Shown: positions 19,509 through 30,817 of the stretch, in pieces
Numbering within the stretch: the first letter of the stretch is position 1
Layout of the letters: the number at the start of each line of letters is the position of its first letter
Notes under the pieces: model-generated
Databases searched by the model: none
What the model was told of the DNA's origin: nothing
Seen by the model: only the letters and a program-made list of their open reading frames with translations
Made by a program: the position numbers and the translations under genes
From: Lysobacteraceae bacterium 2PB
GTDB lineage: Bacteria > Pseudomonadota > Gammaproteobacteria > Xanthomonadales > Xanthomonadaceae
Assembly: GCA_005502915.1 (NCBI GenBank)
Contig: SCMT01000015.1
Coordinates: forward strand, 1-64,000
Direction of reading: 5' to 3'
Length of the DNA: 64,000 nt

Positions 19509-19834
19509 TTGGAGCCTGAGTGTCGGAAAGCGCGGAGGAGTGGGTAACCGCTTGATCCGCCGAGCTTCCGGCAGGGTTCGCGGCGAGGGCGAAAGGACCG
19601 GAATTATAGACGCAGGGTCCGCCGCAACGCACCATTCCGATGTTTCATGTCGTGCCCTTGTCGGCCTTTCGGCCGCCATTGTGACGGCGGTGACAGCGTG
19701 CGTGGCGCCGCATTCGACCATGGTCGTACGCCGCTGGGCCGCCGGGTGCGTCCGGCGATACTTCGCCGCTGCCGGTCTGCGACGCCAGCGGACACTGGTA
19801 TGGTCCCGGCGAATCCACGGGGGAGGGGGCGACA
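19509..19834. other. Intergenic region between divergent sucA and a lipoprotein gene
   Basis: 326 bases. It holds the leftward sucA -10 box (19603-19608) and, just before 19835, a strong GGGAGGGGG ribosome site for the rightward lipoprotein. A weak TATGGT at 19799-19804 could be the rightward -10. The rest contains short GC inverted segments and no recognisable gene. Confidence 0.6.
19603..19608 (-). promoter_or_regulatory. -10 box of the sucA operon
   Basis: A perfect TATAAT on the minus strand in otherwise GC-rich DNA, about 95 bases upstream of the sucA start. The -35 region is poorly conserved (TGCGTT at 17-bp spacing). Confidence 0.55.
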
Positions 19835-21319
19835 ATGCGGGATGGTATGCGCGCGGGTCTGGCGGGGCTGGCCATGGCCCTGCTGCTGGCTGGATGCGAC
19901 GGCGGTGCAGCGGGCGGCGGGCAGGCGGGGCGCAAGGCGCTGGCGGTCGACGCCTACGGCTGCCCGGACATCTACGGCAGCTTCGCCTTCAACGTGCCCG
20001 GGGAGGGCGGGGTCAGCTTCACCGGGTCCGTCTTCGAGACCCTCCCGGCCGCCAACGGCGCCACCATTCCGCCCGAACAGATCGGTGGGCTGGAGATCCG
20101 TCGCATGGCGCCGGGCGCCTACAGGCTGCGCTTCTTCGTCGGCGAGGCACGGGTGATGCAGCACCTGAAGATCATCCGCGAGTTCGAGAAGCCCCGCTAC
20201 CGCGAGTGGTACCACCTGCTGTCCGACCCGGCGCGGGCCAACTACATCCTGGACAACGGTCGGAACGCCTACGATGCGCACCTCGCCGAACTCGGCCCGC
20301 AGGCGGAGATCGTGAAGGAGCTTCGATTCGGGACCGGCCTGACCTGCCGGGACGGCTGGATCGAGATCCCCCGGGCATATCGCAAGCCGCTGCGACTGAC
20401 GCTGGCCGAGGACGGTTCGATCATCGGCGAGGCCCCCGAACTGGACACCGTGGGCGTGAGCGTCTGGTGCGGCGACGGCTGCAGGGAGCTGCCGATCCCG
20501 GTCGGGAAGCACACCGGCCGGCTGCACTGGCCGCGCAATGGCATGCTGCGCCCCTGGCGGCCCGAGGACATGCGCGGGCGTTTCGTGTTCGAGCGGCCGA
20601 TCGACGAGATCGAGGCCGAGGTCCGCGAGCGCCAGCAGGCCCAGGCCAGTGCCGATGCGCGCCGCTACAGGACAGCGGATGCGATCCGCGCCGACCTGGA
20701 GACGATGGCGCCTCCCGGCACGGAGATCGAGCGCGTCCAGGTCGCCGAAGGCAGGGTCTCCATCCAGTACTCAGCGCCGAAGGACCAGATGGATGTGCTG
20801 TTGAACAGCCTCGCTGCCGCCGATGGCGGCCGCAGCGGGCCGAAGAAGGTCGAGCGCGGCGTGCGCAGCACCGACATGTCCCGTCGCTTCGTCCGTTTCG
20901 AGCTGACCGATTCCCCTCTGGTACTGCGCGAGGCCACCGGCCGTGCGGCCGACGGTGTCGTACCCGGGGCGATGCCCGCATCGGCGCCTGCCTCCGAACC
21001 CGTACCCACGCAGATCGCGACCCTGTACGTGGCACCGAGCGAGACGCCGGCCGGCATGGCGCCGCCGGAGGAGCTTCGTCGGCGGATCTCGGTGCTGATG
21101 CCGGCCGGGTGCCGGGTGACCCAGGTCCGGGGCAGCGGGGATCGCATCATCGTCCACGGCGAGGCCGCGCGCATGGCCTGCATTTCCGACACCCTGCGCG
21201 CGATCGCGGCCACCCAGGGCGATGCGAGCTTCGGCCCGGAGCTGGAACAGGTGCAGCACGGAGACAGGGGCTATCGTTTCAGGCTGATGCTCGGACGCTC
21301 GGCGCTGACGAAGCCTTGA
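19835..21319 (+). CDS. Uncharacterised lipoprotein with two similar C-terminal domains
   Basis: 494 residues. Signal peptide with lipobox LLLAGC (Cys21) predicts a lipidated envelope protein. No family is recognised for residues 30-270. The C-terminal half seems to hold two related modules, about 279-370 and 409-494: each has an amphipathic helix, then PxGxxxxxV, a short R-containing strand and a second helix (MAPPGTEIERVQVAEGRVSI versus LMPAGCRVTQVRGSGDRIIV). This pattern recalls the ferredoxin-like domain of PilN, but that is only a visual comparison. The ATG has an excellent GGGAGGGGG ribosome site. It stands alone between sucA and the GNAT gene. Confidence 0.8.
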   Translation: MRDGMRAGLAGLAMALLLAGCDGGAAGGGQAGRKALAVDAYGCPDIYGSFAFNVPGEGGVSFTGSVFETLPAANGATIPPEQIGGLEIRRMAPGAYRLRFFVGEARVMQHLKIIREFEKPRYREWYHLLSDPARANYILDNGRNAYDAHLAELGPQAEIVKELRFGTGLTCRDGWIEIPRAYRKPLRLTLAEDGSIIGEAPELDTVGVSVWCGDGCRELPIPVGKHTGRLHWPRNGMLRPWRPEDMRGRFVFERPIDEIEAEVRERQQAQASADARRYRTADAIRADLETMAPPGTEIERVQVAEGRVSIQYSAPKDQMDVLLNSLAAADGGRSGPKKVERGVRSTDMSRRFVRFELTDSPLVLREATGRAADGVVPGAMPASAPASEPVPTQIATLYVAPSETPAGMAPPEELRRRISVLMPAGCRVTQVRGSGDRIIVHGEAARMACISDTLRAIAATQGDASFGPELEQVQHGDRGYRFRLMLGRSALTKP

Positions 21320-21359
21320 TGAGGCGCGCCCGGGAATGCGACTGGATTGAAGGCGCGCG

Positions 21360-22286
21360 TCAGGCGCCGAGTACGCGGTACTCGGTCACCGGGCGGGCGC
21401 GTTCCCAGACGGGATGGAAGCTCTCGACGAGCTGCCGGGCGCGGCCGCCGGCATCCAGCGCCGCCTCGCCGTCGAAGCGGTTGCCCAGCGGCCGGAAATA
21501 GCAGCCGCCGGCATCGTTGGCGACGAAGGCCGAGGCGTAACCCTTGTCGGCGGGATCGCTGACTTCGCGGAAGGCGAAGGCGCTGCTGAGGCGCTGCGAG
21601 AGACCGATCAGCGGCGCGTGGGCGCGCTGCGGCGCGTCGGCGTCCTGCAGCAGCACGCGGATGTCGATACGCTGCCGGCGGGTGGCGAGGGTGCGCAGCG
21701 CGTCCAGCACCTCCGGCGCGTCGAACAGGCCCGGGTCCAGGGCGCGGCTGTAGATGCACAGCTCGCGCCGTGTCGCCAGCACGATGGCGGCGGTGACCGC
21801 GACCGCCGACTCGCGGCTGTCGATCGCGGTCATGCCGACGACCTGGCGGCGCATCGCCTGGTGCTCGATGCCCGCTTCCATGAAGCGTTCGCCGAAGGGC
21901 ACGAAGCCGTGGCGGGCGTAGAAGCCGATCGCGGAGACCTGGGCGTTGAGCTTCACCTCGGGCCAGCGGCGCAGGGCGGCCTGTTCGATCAGCGCCTTCA
22001 GCAGCGCGTCGCCGACGCCCTTGCCGCGCCAGTCCTGCAGCACGGCCATGCGGCCGATCTTGTGCTCGGGGGTCAGGCGGCCGGTGCCGATCGGGCGGCC
22101 GGCATCGTCGCGCGCCAGCACATGCACGCACAGCGGGTCGAGCGCGTCCCATTCCAGCTCGCGCGGCACCTGCTGTTCCTCGACGAACACCGGTTCGCGC
22201 ACCGCGCGCAGCGCGTCGACCGCAGTGTTGTAGTCCACCGCCGCGACCTGGAACCCTGCATGGGATCCTGCATCAAGCCTCGTCAT
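21360..22286 (-). CDS. GNAT acetyltransferase with an extra C-terminal domain
   Basis: 308 residues. The N-terminal ~150 form a GNAT fold: VREPVFVEEQQVP, ARDDAGRPIGTGRL and the acetyl-CoA loop LQDWRGKGVGDALL, then NAQVSAIGFYARHGF. The remaining ~150 residues (from about IYSRALDPGLFD) are a separate domain, possibly phospholipase D-like in fold but with no clear HKD motif; its role is unknown. The start at 22286 is chosen because GGGAGG lies six bases upstream. The gene overlaps the 3' end of roxA by 14 bases, so they are coupled. Confidence 0.85.
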   Translation of the reverse strand: MTRLDAGSHAGFQVAAVDYNTAVDALRAVREPVFVEEQQVPRELEWDALDPLCVHVLARDDAGRPIGTGRLTPEHKIGRMAVLQDWRGKGVGDALLKALIEQAALRRWPEVKLNAQVSAIGFYARHGFVPFGERFMEAGIEHQAMRRQVVGMTAIDSRESAVAVTAAIVLATRRELCIYSRALDPGLFDAPEVLDALRTLATRRQRIDIRVLLQDADAPQRAHAPLIGLSQRLSSAFAFREVSDPADKGYASAFVANDAGGCYFRPLGNRFDGEAALDAGGRARQLVESFHPVWERARPVTEYRVLGA

Positions 22287-23541
22287 CGCCATCCTCCCAG
22301 GTTGCCTCGTCGTTGCCATCGTCCAGGTGGTAATGGCCCTGCGCCAGCAGTTCCAGCACCAGCGCGCGGCCGTCTTCCGACAGCGCATCGTAGTCGTCGC
22401 CGTCCAGCGCCTGCGCGGCGGCGAGCGTCCGCGCATCGGCCAGCGGCAGCGCGAAGATCTGCCCGGCCACGTACAGGCGGGCCAGCGATTTCTTCGTCGA
22501 ATCGCGGCGCCAGGCCACGCGCGTCCACGGATGGCGCGCCAGCACCGCCCCCTGCTGCAGGTCGAATTCGACCTCGATCCGCGAGCGCGGCGGATCCGGC
22601 TGCAGGGACTCGCCGACGCTGCGGTACAGGGTCATGAAGCGGCCGAACCAGTCGCCCAGCCGCTGCGGGTCGTTCATGCGCAGGGCGTTGAGCCCGGCGA
22701 TGGCGCGCTGCATCGCGGCTTCGTCGATCTCGTAGGCATCCTTGGGCGGCGCGAGGTCGCCGTCGCGGTAGCGCACCGATTCGTCGGCCTCGGCCAGCAG
22801 GGTGTCGACGAAATCGCCGAGCAGTTCCGCAGCGCTGGGCGCGCGCATGCCGACCGAGAAGGTCAGGCAGGCATCCTCGGCGACGCCGTGGTGCGGCACG
22901 TTCGGCGGCAGGTAGAGCATGTCGCCCGGGCCCAGCACCCAGTCGTGGGTGGGATGGAATGCGCGCAGCAGCTTCAGCGCCACGCCTTCGCGGAATTCGA
23001 CCGAAGGGACGCCCTTGCCGAGCGCCTCGCTGGCGTCGATCTGCCAGCGGCGGTGGCCGTGGGCCTGGAGCAGGAACACGTCGTACTGGTCGATGTGCGC
23101 GCCGACCGAGCCGCCGGGCGCGGCGAAGGAGATCATGATGTCGTCGACCCGCCAGCGCGGCAGGAAGTCGAAATGGTCGAGCAGCGCGCGGACGTCCGGA
23201 TCCCACTTGTCCACGTCCTGCACCAGCAGGGTCCAGTCCTGGTGCGGCATGCCCGGGAATTCCTCCTCGGCGAACGGCCCGGTGCGCAGGCTCCAACCGT
23301 CGGTGGCGCGGTCGTGCATGACGATGCGCGACAGCGCGCCTTCCTCGCAGGCCAGGCCGGCCAGGTCTTCCGGCATCACCGGCGTCTCGAAGCCCGGGAA
23401 GGCGTTGCGGATCAGCAGGGGGCGCTTCTGCCAGTAATCGCGGAGGAAGGCCGCCGCCGGCATGCCCAGCGGGCCCTTGCCTATGGCATCGATCTCGAAG
23501 GGAAGCGTGGCGGGACTCGAAGCGCGGGTCTGGCGGGGCAT
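22273..23541 (-). CDS. roxA: JmjC/cupin ribosomal oxygenase, YcfD/RoxA type
   Basis: 422-residue Fe(II)/2-oxoglutarate hydroxylase. The iron ligands are HID in GAHIDQYDVF (His149, Asp151) and a downstream His in VPHHGVAED (about 218). The N terminus LRDYWQKRPLLIRNAFP and a C-terminal dimerisation/winged-helix region match E. coli YcfD, which hydroxylates an arginine of ribosomal protein L16. ATG at 23541 is preferred to an ATG three codons earlier because of its distance from AGG. Downstream GNAT overlaps it; upstream lie a small membrane protein gene and purB on the same strand. Confidence 0.93.
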   Translation of the reverse strand: MPRQTRASSPATLPFEIDAIGKGPLGMPAAAFLRDYWQKRPLLIRNAFPGFETPVMPEDLAGLACEEGALSRIVMHDRATDGWSLRTGPFAEEEFPGMPHQDWTLLVQDVDKWDPDVRALLDHFDFLPRWRVDDIMISFAAPGGSVGAHIDQYDVFLLQAHGHRRWQIDASEALGKGVPSVEFREGVALKLLRAFHPTHDWVLGPGDMLYLPPNVPHHGVAEDACLTFSVGMRAPSAAELLGDFVDTLLAEADESVRYRDGDLAPPKDAYEIDEAAMQRAIAGLNALRMNDPQRLGDWFGRFMTLYRSVGESLQPDPPRSRIEVEFDLQQGAVLARHPWTRVAWRRDSTKKSLARLYVAGQIFALPLADARTLAAAQALDGDDYDALSEDGRALVLELLAQGHYHLDDGNDEATWEDGDDEA

Positions 23542-23569
23542 GGTGGACATCCTGCAGGGGATGGCCAGT

Positions 23570-23767
23570 TTACCTGCTGCGCCCGTCGGCCCTGGCCGGG
23601 GCGTTGTCGTCGCGGTCGGTTGCCGGTGCATCGGCGGCCTCGCGAGGCTGGGCCGGGGCGGCGGGTGGCCGCTGGCGCGATGCCCACAGCCAGCCCGCGA
23701 ACAGCAGCGCGCCGGCGACCGCGAAGGGCAGGGCGGTGACCAGCGCGCCGATGCGGTCGGCCTTCAC
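23570..23767 (-). CDS. Small single-span membrane protein
   Basis: 65 residues beginning at a GTG 14 bases after the purB stop. Residues 8-30 form one transmembrane helix (LVTALPFAVAGALLFAGWLW), followed by a Pro/Ala-rich charged tail. No family is recognised. Support comes from its position filling the purB-roxA gap on the same strand and from a proper membrane segment; the ribosome site is weak and the start uncertain. Confidence 0.45.
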   Translation of the reverse strand: MKADRIGALVTALPFAVAGALLFAGWLWASRQRPPAAPAQPREAADAPATDRDDNAPARADGRSR

Positions 23768-23781
23768 GGCATGCGTCCCGA

Positions 23782-26748
<2,967 letters not shown>

Positions 26749-26779
26749 AGATCGGCGGCTGCCGCAGGCCGCGTCGCGC

Positions 26780-27223
26780 TCAGTTCCGCGCAGGCCACTC
26801 GCCCGGCAGCGTCATGCCGCGCAGCACGCCGAGGGCGCCCTCGCACATGCGCGCCTGTTCCTCGGACGTGCCGGTATCGAGCTTGCCCAGGCGCTGCGCA
26901 AGCACGCGCTCGCGGTAGGCCTTCAGCGTGTCGTCGGGCTTCAGCTCCGCGAGCGTGAGCTGGCGCCCGCGCTCGATGCGGTCCTGGTGCGCATTGACGT
27001 AGCGGAAGTACAGCGGTGCGGCGGTCTGCAGGTAGGCAGGATCGCGTGCCGCGCATTTCTCGATCAGGACGGGCATCGCGAAGGTGGCGACGTAGGCGAT
27101 GTGGTCCTGGAAGGCCCGGTTGAGCACCGGATCATCCTCGGCCTGCACCGATGCCGGCGCCAGGGCGCAGGTTGCGGCGAGCGCGAGCATCGGAAGGAGG
27201 GCGTGCGCCTGGCGGGAAGACAT
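26780..27223 (-). CDS. Exported protein of unknown function
   Basis: 147 residues with a cleavable signal peptide (LLPMLALAATCALAPASVQA). The mature part is helical, with two Cys (IEKCAARDP and ARMCEGALG) that could form a disulfide. No family recognised. ATG at 27223 follows AAGGA. It ends about 30 bases from the convergent fumC and follows another exported-protein gene on the same strand, with a GC hairpin between (27275-27298). Confidence 0.75.
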   Translation of the reverse strand: MSSRQAHALLPMLALAATCALAPASVQAEDDPVLNRAFQDHIAYVATFAMPVLIEKCAARDPAYLQTAAPLYFRYVNAHQDRIERGRQLTLAELKPDDTLKAYRERVLAQRLGKLDTGTSEEQARMCEGALGVLRGMTLPGEWPARN

Positions 27224-27274
27224 GGCGAATCCTTCGTCGCGGATGGCGACGTTGCATGCGGGGGAGGGGACATG

Positions 27275-27298
27275 CGCCGGCCGTGGATGCGGCCGGCG
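27275..27298 (-). terminator. GC hairpin between two exported-protein genes
   Basis: CGCCGGCC and GGCCGGCG form a perfect 8-bp stem with an 8-base loop, without a T-tract. It may separate expression of the two flanking minus-strand genes. Confidence 0.35.
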
Positions 27299-27320
27299 GG
27301 GAGGACGATGCTCCAGGCGA

Positions 27321-28013
27321 TCAGCGCGTCGGCGCCGCAACGGCGGCTTCGGCTTCCTCGGCGGCGTTCATGCCGTCGTTGCCGGAGTCCGAACCCGCGT
27401 CGTTCGCGGTGCCTCCATCAATCTGCAGACCGTCGCCGGCATCGACCCGGCAATCCTTCACGTCCTGGTCGTCCATCCGTGCGTAGGGCTTGAACTCGGG
27501 GACGGCGGCGGCAAGCTTGTCCTGGGCGGCCTTGAGCGCGGGCAGGCGATCGCAGAGTTTCAAAGCCGCGGCCTTGATGCCTTCGGCTTCCTTCTCGATG
27601 CGCTGCTCGATCTGGTCCGGGTTGCCGGAGAACACGCCCTTGATCGCTTCGCTCACGGCCTTGCCCGCCAGGTCCGCGCCCTGCACGCCGACGCCGATGC
27701 CGGCCTGAGCGATCGCGGTGACCTCTTCGCGGTAGGCCTTGACCAGCGCCTGCTGCTCCGGCGTGGTCGCGACCGCGACGCCGCCGATCAGCAGTTCGCC
27801 CTGTGGCGTGATCTCGGCCTTGGGCAGGCCGTCGACGGTGAAGCCGAAGTTTTCCTTCGAGAGCTCCTTGCGGGCCTCGTCGGTCGCCTGCTTCACGGCC
27901 TGGCCGATGAGGGTCTTCGGTTCGTTGGCGGGATCCTGCGGCGCATCGTTGCCGCAGCCCGCCAGCGTAGCGCCGATGGCCAAGGCGAGGATGGCATTGC
28001 GGAAGGTGCTCAT
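27321..28013 (-). CDS. Lipoprotein, YggN/DUF2884-like
   Basis: 230 residues. Lipobox LAGC with Cys20 predicts a lipid anchor. The region ITPQGELLIGG, TPEQQALVKAYREEV and the following Gly/Ala-rich helix resemble the YggN family from memory. Two further Cys (KLCDRL, KDCRVD) may pair. The tail is rich in Asp, Gly and Ala. Function unknown. ATG at 28013. A terminator-like hairpin (28129-28160) separates it from the ABC permease gene upstream. Confidence 0.75.
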   Translation of the reverse strand: MSTFRNAILALAIGATLAGCGNDAPQDPANEPKTLIGQAVKQATDEARKELSKENFGFTVDGLPKAEITPQGELLIGGVAVATTPEQQALVKAYREEVTAIAQAGIGVGVQGADLAGKAVSEAIKGVFSGNPDQIEQRIEKEAEGIKAAALKLCDRLPALKAAQDKLAAAVPEFKPYARMDDQDVKDCRVDAGDGLQIDGGTANDAGSDSGNDGMNAAEEAEAAVAAPTR

Positions 28014-28128
28014 GGGGACTCCGGTGTCGAATGGGGCGATGGGGGCAGATTGCATGCGTCGGACGGCATGCGGATGTGTCTGAAGTCAGTCGATCGCGAT
28101 CGGCGAGGCGGGAAAGAGCGGGGATGCG

Positions 28129-28160
28129 GGAAGGGTCCGGCGCGTGCGCTGGACCCTTCC
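28129..28160 (-). terminator. Hairpin after the ABC-2 operon
   Basis: GGAAGGGTCC (28129-28138) and GGACCCTTCC (28151-28160) form a perfect 10-bp stem just after the permease stop codon. No T-tract. Confidence 0.55.
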
Positions 28161-28167
28161 GCGTCGA

Positions 28168-29202
28168 TCAGCCCTCGTCGCGCCAGCGGCGCAGACGGAT
28201 GGCGGCGGCGATGAAGGCCACGCCGACGATCACGCCCACCCACAGGTCCACGGTCAGGAAGGCGTTCCAGCTGCTGCTGAAGTCCATGATCCGCATCAGG
28301 TCCTCGGGGCCGTGCAGGTTCGAGACGTCGTGGCTCTCGAACACCGTCTCGTTGGCGTACCAGGTCATCGGGACGATGCTCAGCAGGCCGCGGACGAGCA
28401 GGGTGTACCAGACGTATTCATGCGGGAGGTTGTCGATGCCCGGCAGCATGTCCAGCCAGCTGATCACCGCGCCGGCCATGACCGGCACCAGCACCGCCCA
28501 CAGGAAGGGCTTGCTGCGCGCCCAGGCCGAGCAGAACATCAGCCAGCCGACGGTCGGCAGTGACCAGGCGGCGTACACCGGGATCACCGTCAGCGCGTTG
28601 CCCAGCATGCGGAACGGATGCGATTCGGTGAACATCGCGCTGGCGCCGGGCAGTCCGCTCAGGACCATGGCGAGTGCGCCGAGGATCCACTGGCCGATAC
28701 CGATCAGCAGGCCGAAGCCGACGGCCAGCAGCGGCGCCAGCAGCAGCGCCCAGGTCAGTTTCGACAGCACGGTCTGCGTGTCGGAAACCGGCAGCGACTT
28801 CCAGAACAGCACGCTGCGGTCCTTGCGTTCGTCGTAGAGCGCGCCGAGCGAGTAGAAGAAGACCACGAAGGTCATCACCACCAGCGCGAGGGCGACGCCG
28901 CCGAGCAGCGACATGTCGCCGGCGAATCCCAGCGCCTTCAGGGCTTCGGCCGACTGCAGGTGCATTTCGACGTCCTTGAAATCGCCGTCGATGCTGGTCT
29001 TGGCCTTGCCGACCATGAAGATGCTGGCGATCGCGCCGAGCAGCGAGAGGAACAGCGAGATCCCGCCGGCGACGATCGGCGCCCAGAAGAAGCCGCCCTT
29101 GTTTTCCCAGAATTCGCGCTTGAGCAGGGACTTGAACTTGTCGGCCGAGGTGATGTGGCGTGCGGCCGCGACGCCCGTGGTTTCGATGGCGGAGGTGTTC
29201 AT
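28168..29202 (-). CDS. ABC-2 type transporter permease
   Basis: 344-residue integral membrane protein with about six to seven helices. The N-terminal amphipathic stretch FKSLLKREFWENKGGFFWAP and the loop LYDERKDRSVLFWKSLPVSD are typical of ABC-2 permeases of the YtrC/EcsB kind. Its ATG overlaps the ATPase stop by four bases (29199-29202). Substrate unknown; the partner ATPase and GntR regulator indicate a regulated export or envelope-stress system. Confidence 0.9.
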   Translation of the reverse strand: MNTSAIETTGVAAARHITSADKFKSLLKREFWENKGGFFWAPIVAGGISLFLSLLGAIASIFMVGKAKTSIDGDFKDVEMHLQSAEALKALGFAGDMSLLGGVALALVVMTFVVFFYSLGALYDERKDRSVLFWKSLPVSDTQTVLSKLTWALLLAPLLAVGFGLLIGIGQWILGALAMVLSGLPGASAMFTESHPFRMLGNALTVIPVYAAWSLPTVGWLMFCSAWARSKPFLWAVLVPVMAGAVISWLDMLPGIDNLPHEYVWYTLLVRGLLSIVPMTWYANETVFESHDVSNLHGPEDLMRIMDFSSSWNAFLTVDLWVGVIVGVAFIAAAIRLRRWRDEG

Positions 29203-30077
29203 GCGTAGGTCCCCTTCATGGTGGCGACGAAGAGATCGGCGAGGCCCGGGATGCCGGTTTCGCCCAGCGCGGCGAGCTGCGCCTGCGGCACGCCGTCGAA
29301 GATCATCCGGGTCTTCCCGAACGGCAGGGTCTGCTCGTCGATCGGCTTGAAGCGGCGCGCTTCCTCGGCGCGGTCCGCGTTGACCAGCAGGTCGACGAAG
29401 CGGTCGCCGACCGTTTCCATCGAGGCATCGAGCACGATCTTGCCGTTCTGGATGAACAGCACGTCGGTGAGGATGTGTTCGATCTCCTCGACCTGGTGCG
29501 TGGTGACGATGATGGTCTTCTGTTCGTCGAAGTAGTCCTCGAGCAGGCGCCGGTAGAACTCCTTGCGGTACAGGATGTCCAGGCCCAGGGTCGGTTCGTC
29601 CAGCACCAGCAGGCGGGCGTCGATGGCCATCACCAGGGCCAGGTGCAGCTGCACGATCATGCCCTTGGACATCTCGCGCACCCGCATGTCCTGCTTGAGC
29701 TGGGTGTGGGCGATGAAGCGGTCGCACTTGGCGCGGTCGAAGCGCGGGTGCACGCCGGCGACGAACTCGATGGCCTCGCGCACCCGCATCCAGCGCGGCA
29801 GCACGGCGACGTCGGCGATGAAGCAGACATCCTTCATCAGTTCGTCGCGCTCGGTGCGCGGGTCGCGACCGAGGACCTTGAGGTCGCCTTCGAAGGGGAT
29901 CAGGCCGAGCACGGCCTTCAGCGTGGTGGTCTTGCCCGAGCCGTTGGGGCCGATCAGGCCGATGATGCGGCCTGCCGGGATCTCGAACTCGGTGTTGTCC
30001 AGCGCCAGCTTGTTCTTGTAGGCCTTGCGCAGGCCGCGGGCGCGGATCACGGGGACGGTGGTGTCGACGGCGCTCAT
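29199..30077 (-). CDS. ABC transporter ATP-binding protein
   Basis: 292 residues. Walker A GPNGSGKTT (43-51), signature helix REMSKGM (136-140, the SKGM variant common in YtrB-like ATPases), Walker B LLVLDEPTLGLD, and the switch His in TTHQVEE. A ~70-residue C-terminal extension follows the nucleotide-binding domain. It energises the permease encoded by the overlapping next gene. Its start overlaps the gntR stop by four bases (30074-30077). Confidence 0.94.
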   Translation of the reverse strand: MSAVDTTVPVIRARGLRKAYKNKLALDNTEFEIPAGRIIGLIGPNGSGKTTTLKAVLGLIPFEGDLKVLGRDPRTERDELMKDVCFIADVAVLPRWMRVREAIEFVAGVHPRFDRAKCDRFIAHTQLKQDMRVREMSKGMIVQLHLALVMAIDARLLVLDEPTLGLDILYRKEFYRRLLEDYFDEQKTIIVTTHQVEEIEHILTDVLFIQNGKIVLDASMETVGDRFVDLLVNADRAEEARRFKPIDEQTLPFGKTRMIFDGVPQAQLAALGETGIPGLADLFVATMKGTYA

Positions 30078-30445
30078 GCGTCACCTCCCTGACGGGCGGG
30101 GGCGAGCAGTTCCTGCATGCTCAGGCCCAGTCGCTGGATGCGTTCGAGGACCAGCGGCCACTCTTCGCGCAGGAAGCGGTCGCGCTCGCTGGACAGCAGT
30201 TTCTTCGCGGCTTCTTCGGTGACGTACATGCCCAGTCCTCTGCGTTTCTCGACAAGTGCCTCGTCCGCCAGTTCCTGGTAGGCGCGCGAGACGGTGATGG
30301 GGTTGAGTTGGTATTCGGCCGCCACCTGGCGGACCGAGGGGAGCGCATCGCCCGGCTTGAGCACGCCGTCGAGCATCATCGCGATCACCCTGTCCTTGAG
30401 CTGGCGGTAGATCGGAGCGCCATCGCTCCATTGGATTGCGGTCAT
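30074..30445 (-). CDS. GntR-family regulator, YtrA subfamily
   Basis: 123 residues. Winged helix at about 9-75 (APIYRQLKDRVIAMMLDGVL, LPSVRQVAAEY, NPITVSRAYQEL) with only a ~45-residue helical C terminus, the hallmark of YtrA-type GntR proteins, which usually repress an adjoining ABC operon. ATG follows AGGAG. It is embedded in an operon: small membrane protein, gntR, ATPase, permease. A 24-base dyad over the operon -10 box is its likely target. HpaR1 of Xanthomonas is a YtrA-type protein of similar size, but orthology is not shown here. Confidence 0.92.
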   Translation of the reverse strand: MTAIQWSDGAPIYRQLKDRVIAMMLDGVLKPGDALPSVRQVAAEYQLNPITVSRAYQELADEALVEKRRGLGMYVTEEAAKKLLSSERDRFLREEWPLVLERIQRLGLSMQELLAPARQGGDA

Positions 30446-30450
30446 GGGAA

Positions 30451-30681
30451 TCAGCTCCTGTTGCTGCGGCGCATGCCCTGCGCGAAGGAGAAGAAGGGAA
30501 GCGCCATCGCGTCCCGGGCCCGGGCACTGTGATGGCGACGGTGGGAATCGCCCTCTGCGCCCGCACCGCTGGCCGACGTCTGGCTGGCGAGGGCGAAAAG
30601 ACCGGTCAGGACCAGTCCGGCGGCGAGCCCGCCCATGGCGATGCTCGGATTGCGAACCGCGGTGTACGTCTGGCGTTGCAT
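30451..30681 (-). CDS. Small membrane protein heading the GntR/ABC operon
   Basis: 76 residues with one transmembrane segment (GGLAAGLVLTGLFALAS, about 17-34) and a basic, His/Arg-rich tail. AGGAG stands upstream of the ATG at good spacing, the stop is five bases from gntR, and the operon promoter lies directly upstream, which together make it a real gene. No family recognised; it may be a transporter accessory peptide. Confidence 0.7.
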   Translation of the reverse strand: MQRQTYTAVRNPSIAMGGLAAGLVLTGLFALASQTSASGAGAEGDSHRRHHSARARDAMALPFFSFAQGMRRSNRS

Positions 30682-30706
30682 GGGTCAACTCCTGCACTCG
30701 TTGACT

Positions 30707-30730
30707 GGTGTTGTATGCAACTATAACACC
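30707..30730. promoter_or_regulatory. Putative GntR(YtrA) operator
   Basis: Dyad GGTGTT-n-TA-N6-TA-n-AACACC (24 bases). It covers the leftward -10 box at 30720-30725 and the predicted transcript start, so a bound dimer would block transcription. Assignment to the GntR protein is inferred from position and symmetry. Confidence 0.65.
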
Positions 30731-30747
30731 AAAACAGGACAGGTCAA
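30720..30747 (-). promoter_or_regulatory. Sigma-70 promoter of the GntR/ABC operon
   Basis: On the minus strand, -35 TTGACC (30747-30742), a 16-base spacer and -10 TATAGT (30725-30720). The first gene starts about 40 bases downstream. Confidence 0.7.
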
Positions 30748-30817
30748 GCCCCCGGGAAACCTTTTCCCCCCAACTGAAGTCATACTCGGGCCCTCGCCCA
30801 GCCCTGGAGGCCTTCCC

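Noticed and set aside
28168-30084. A continuous minus-strand frame suggesting a fused ATPase-permease protein
   Set aside because: Upstream of 29202 this frame is Arg/Pro-rich nonsense, while the Walker motifs lie in the other frame of 29199-30077. Two genes overlapping by ATGA explain the region.
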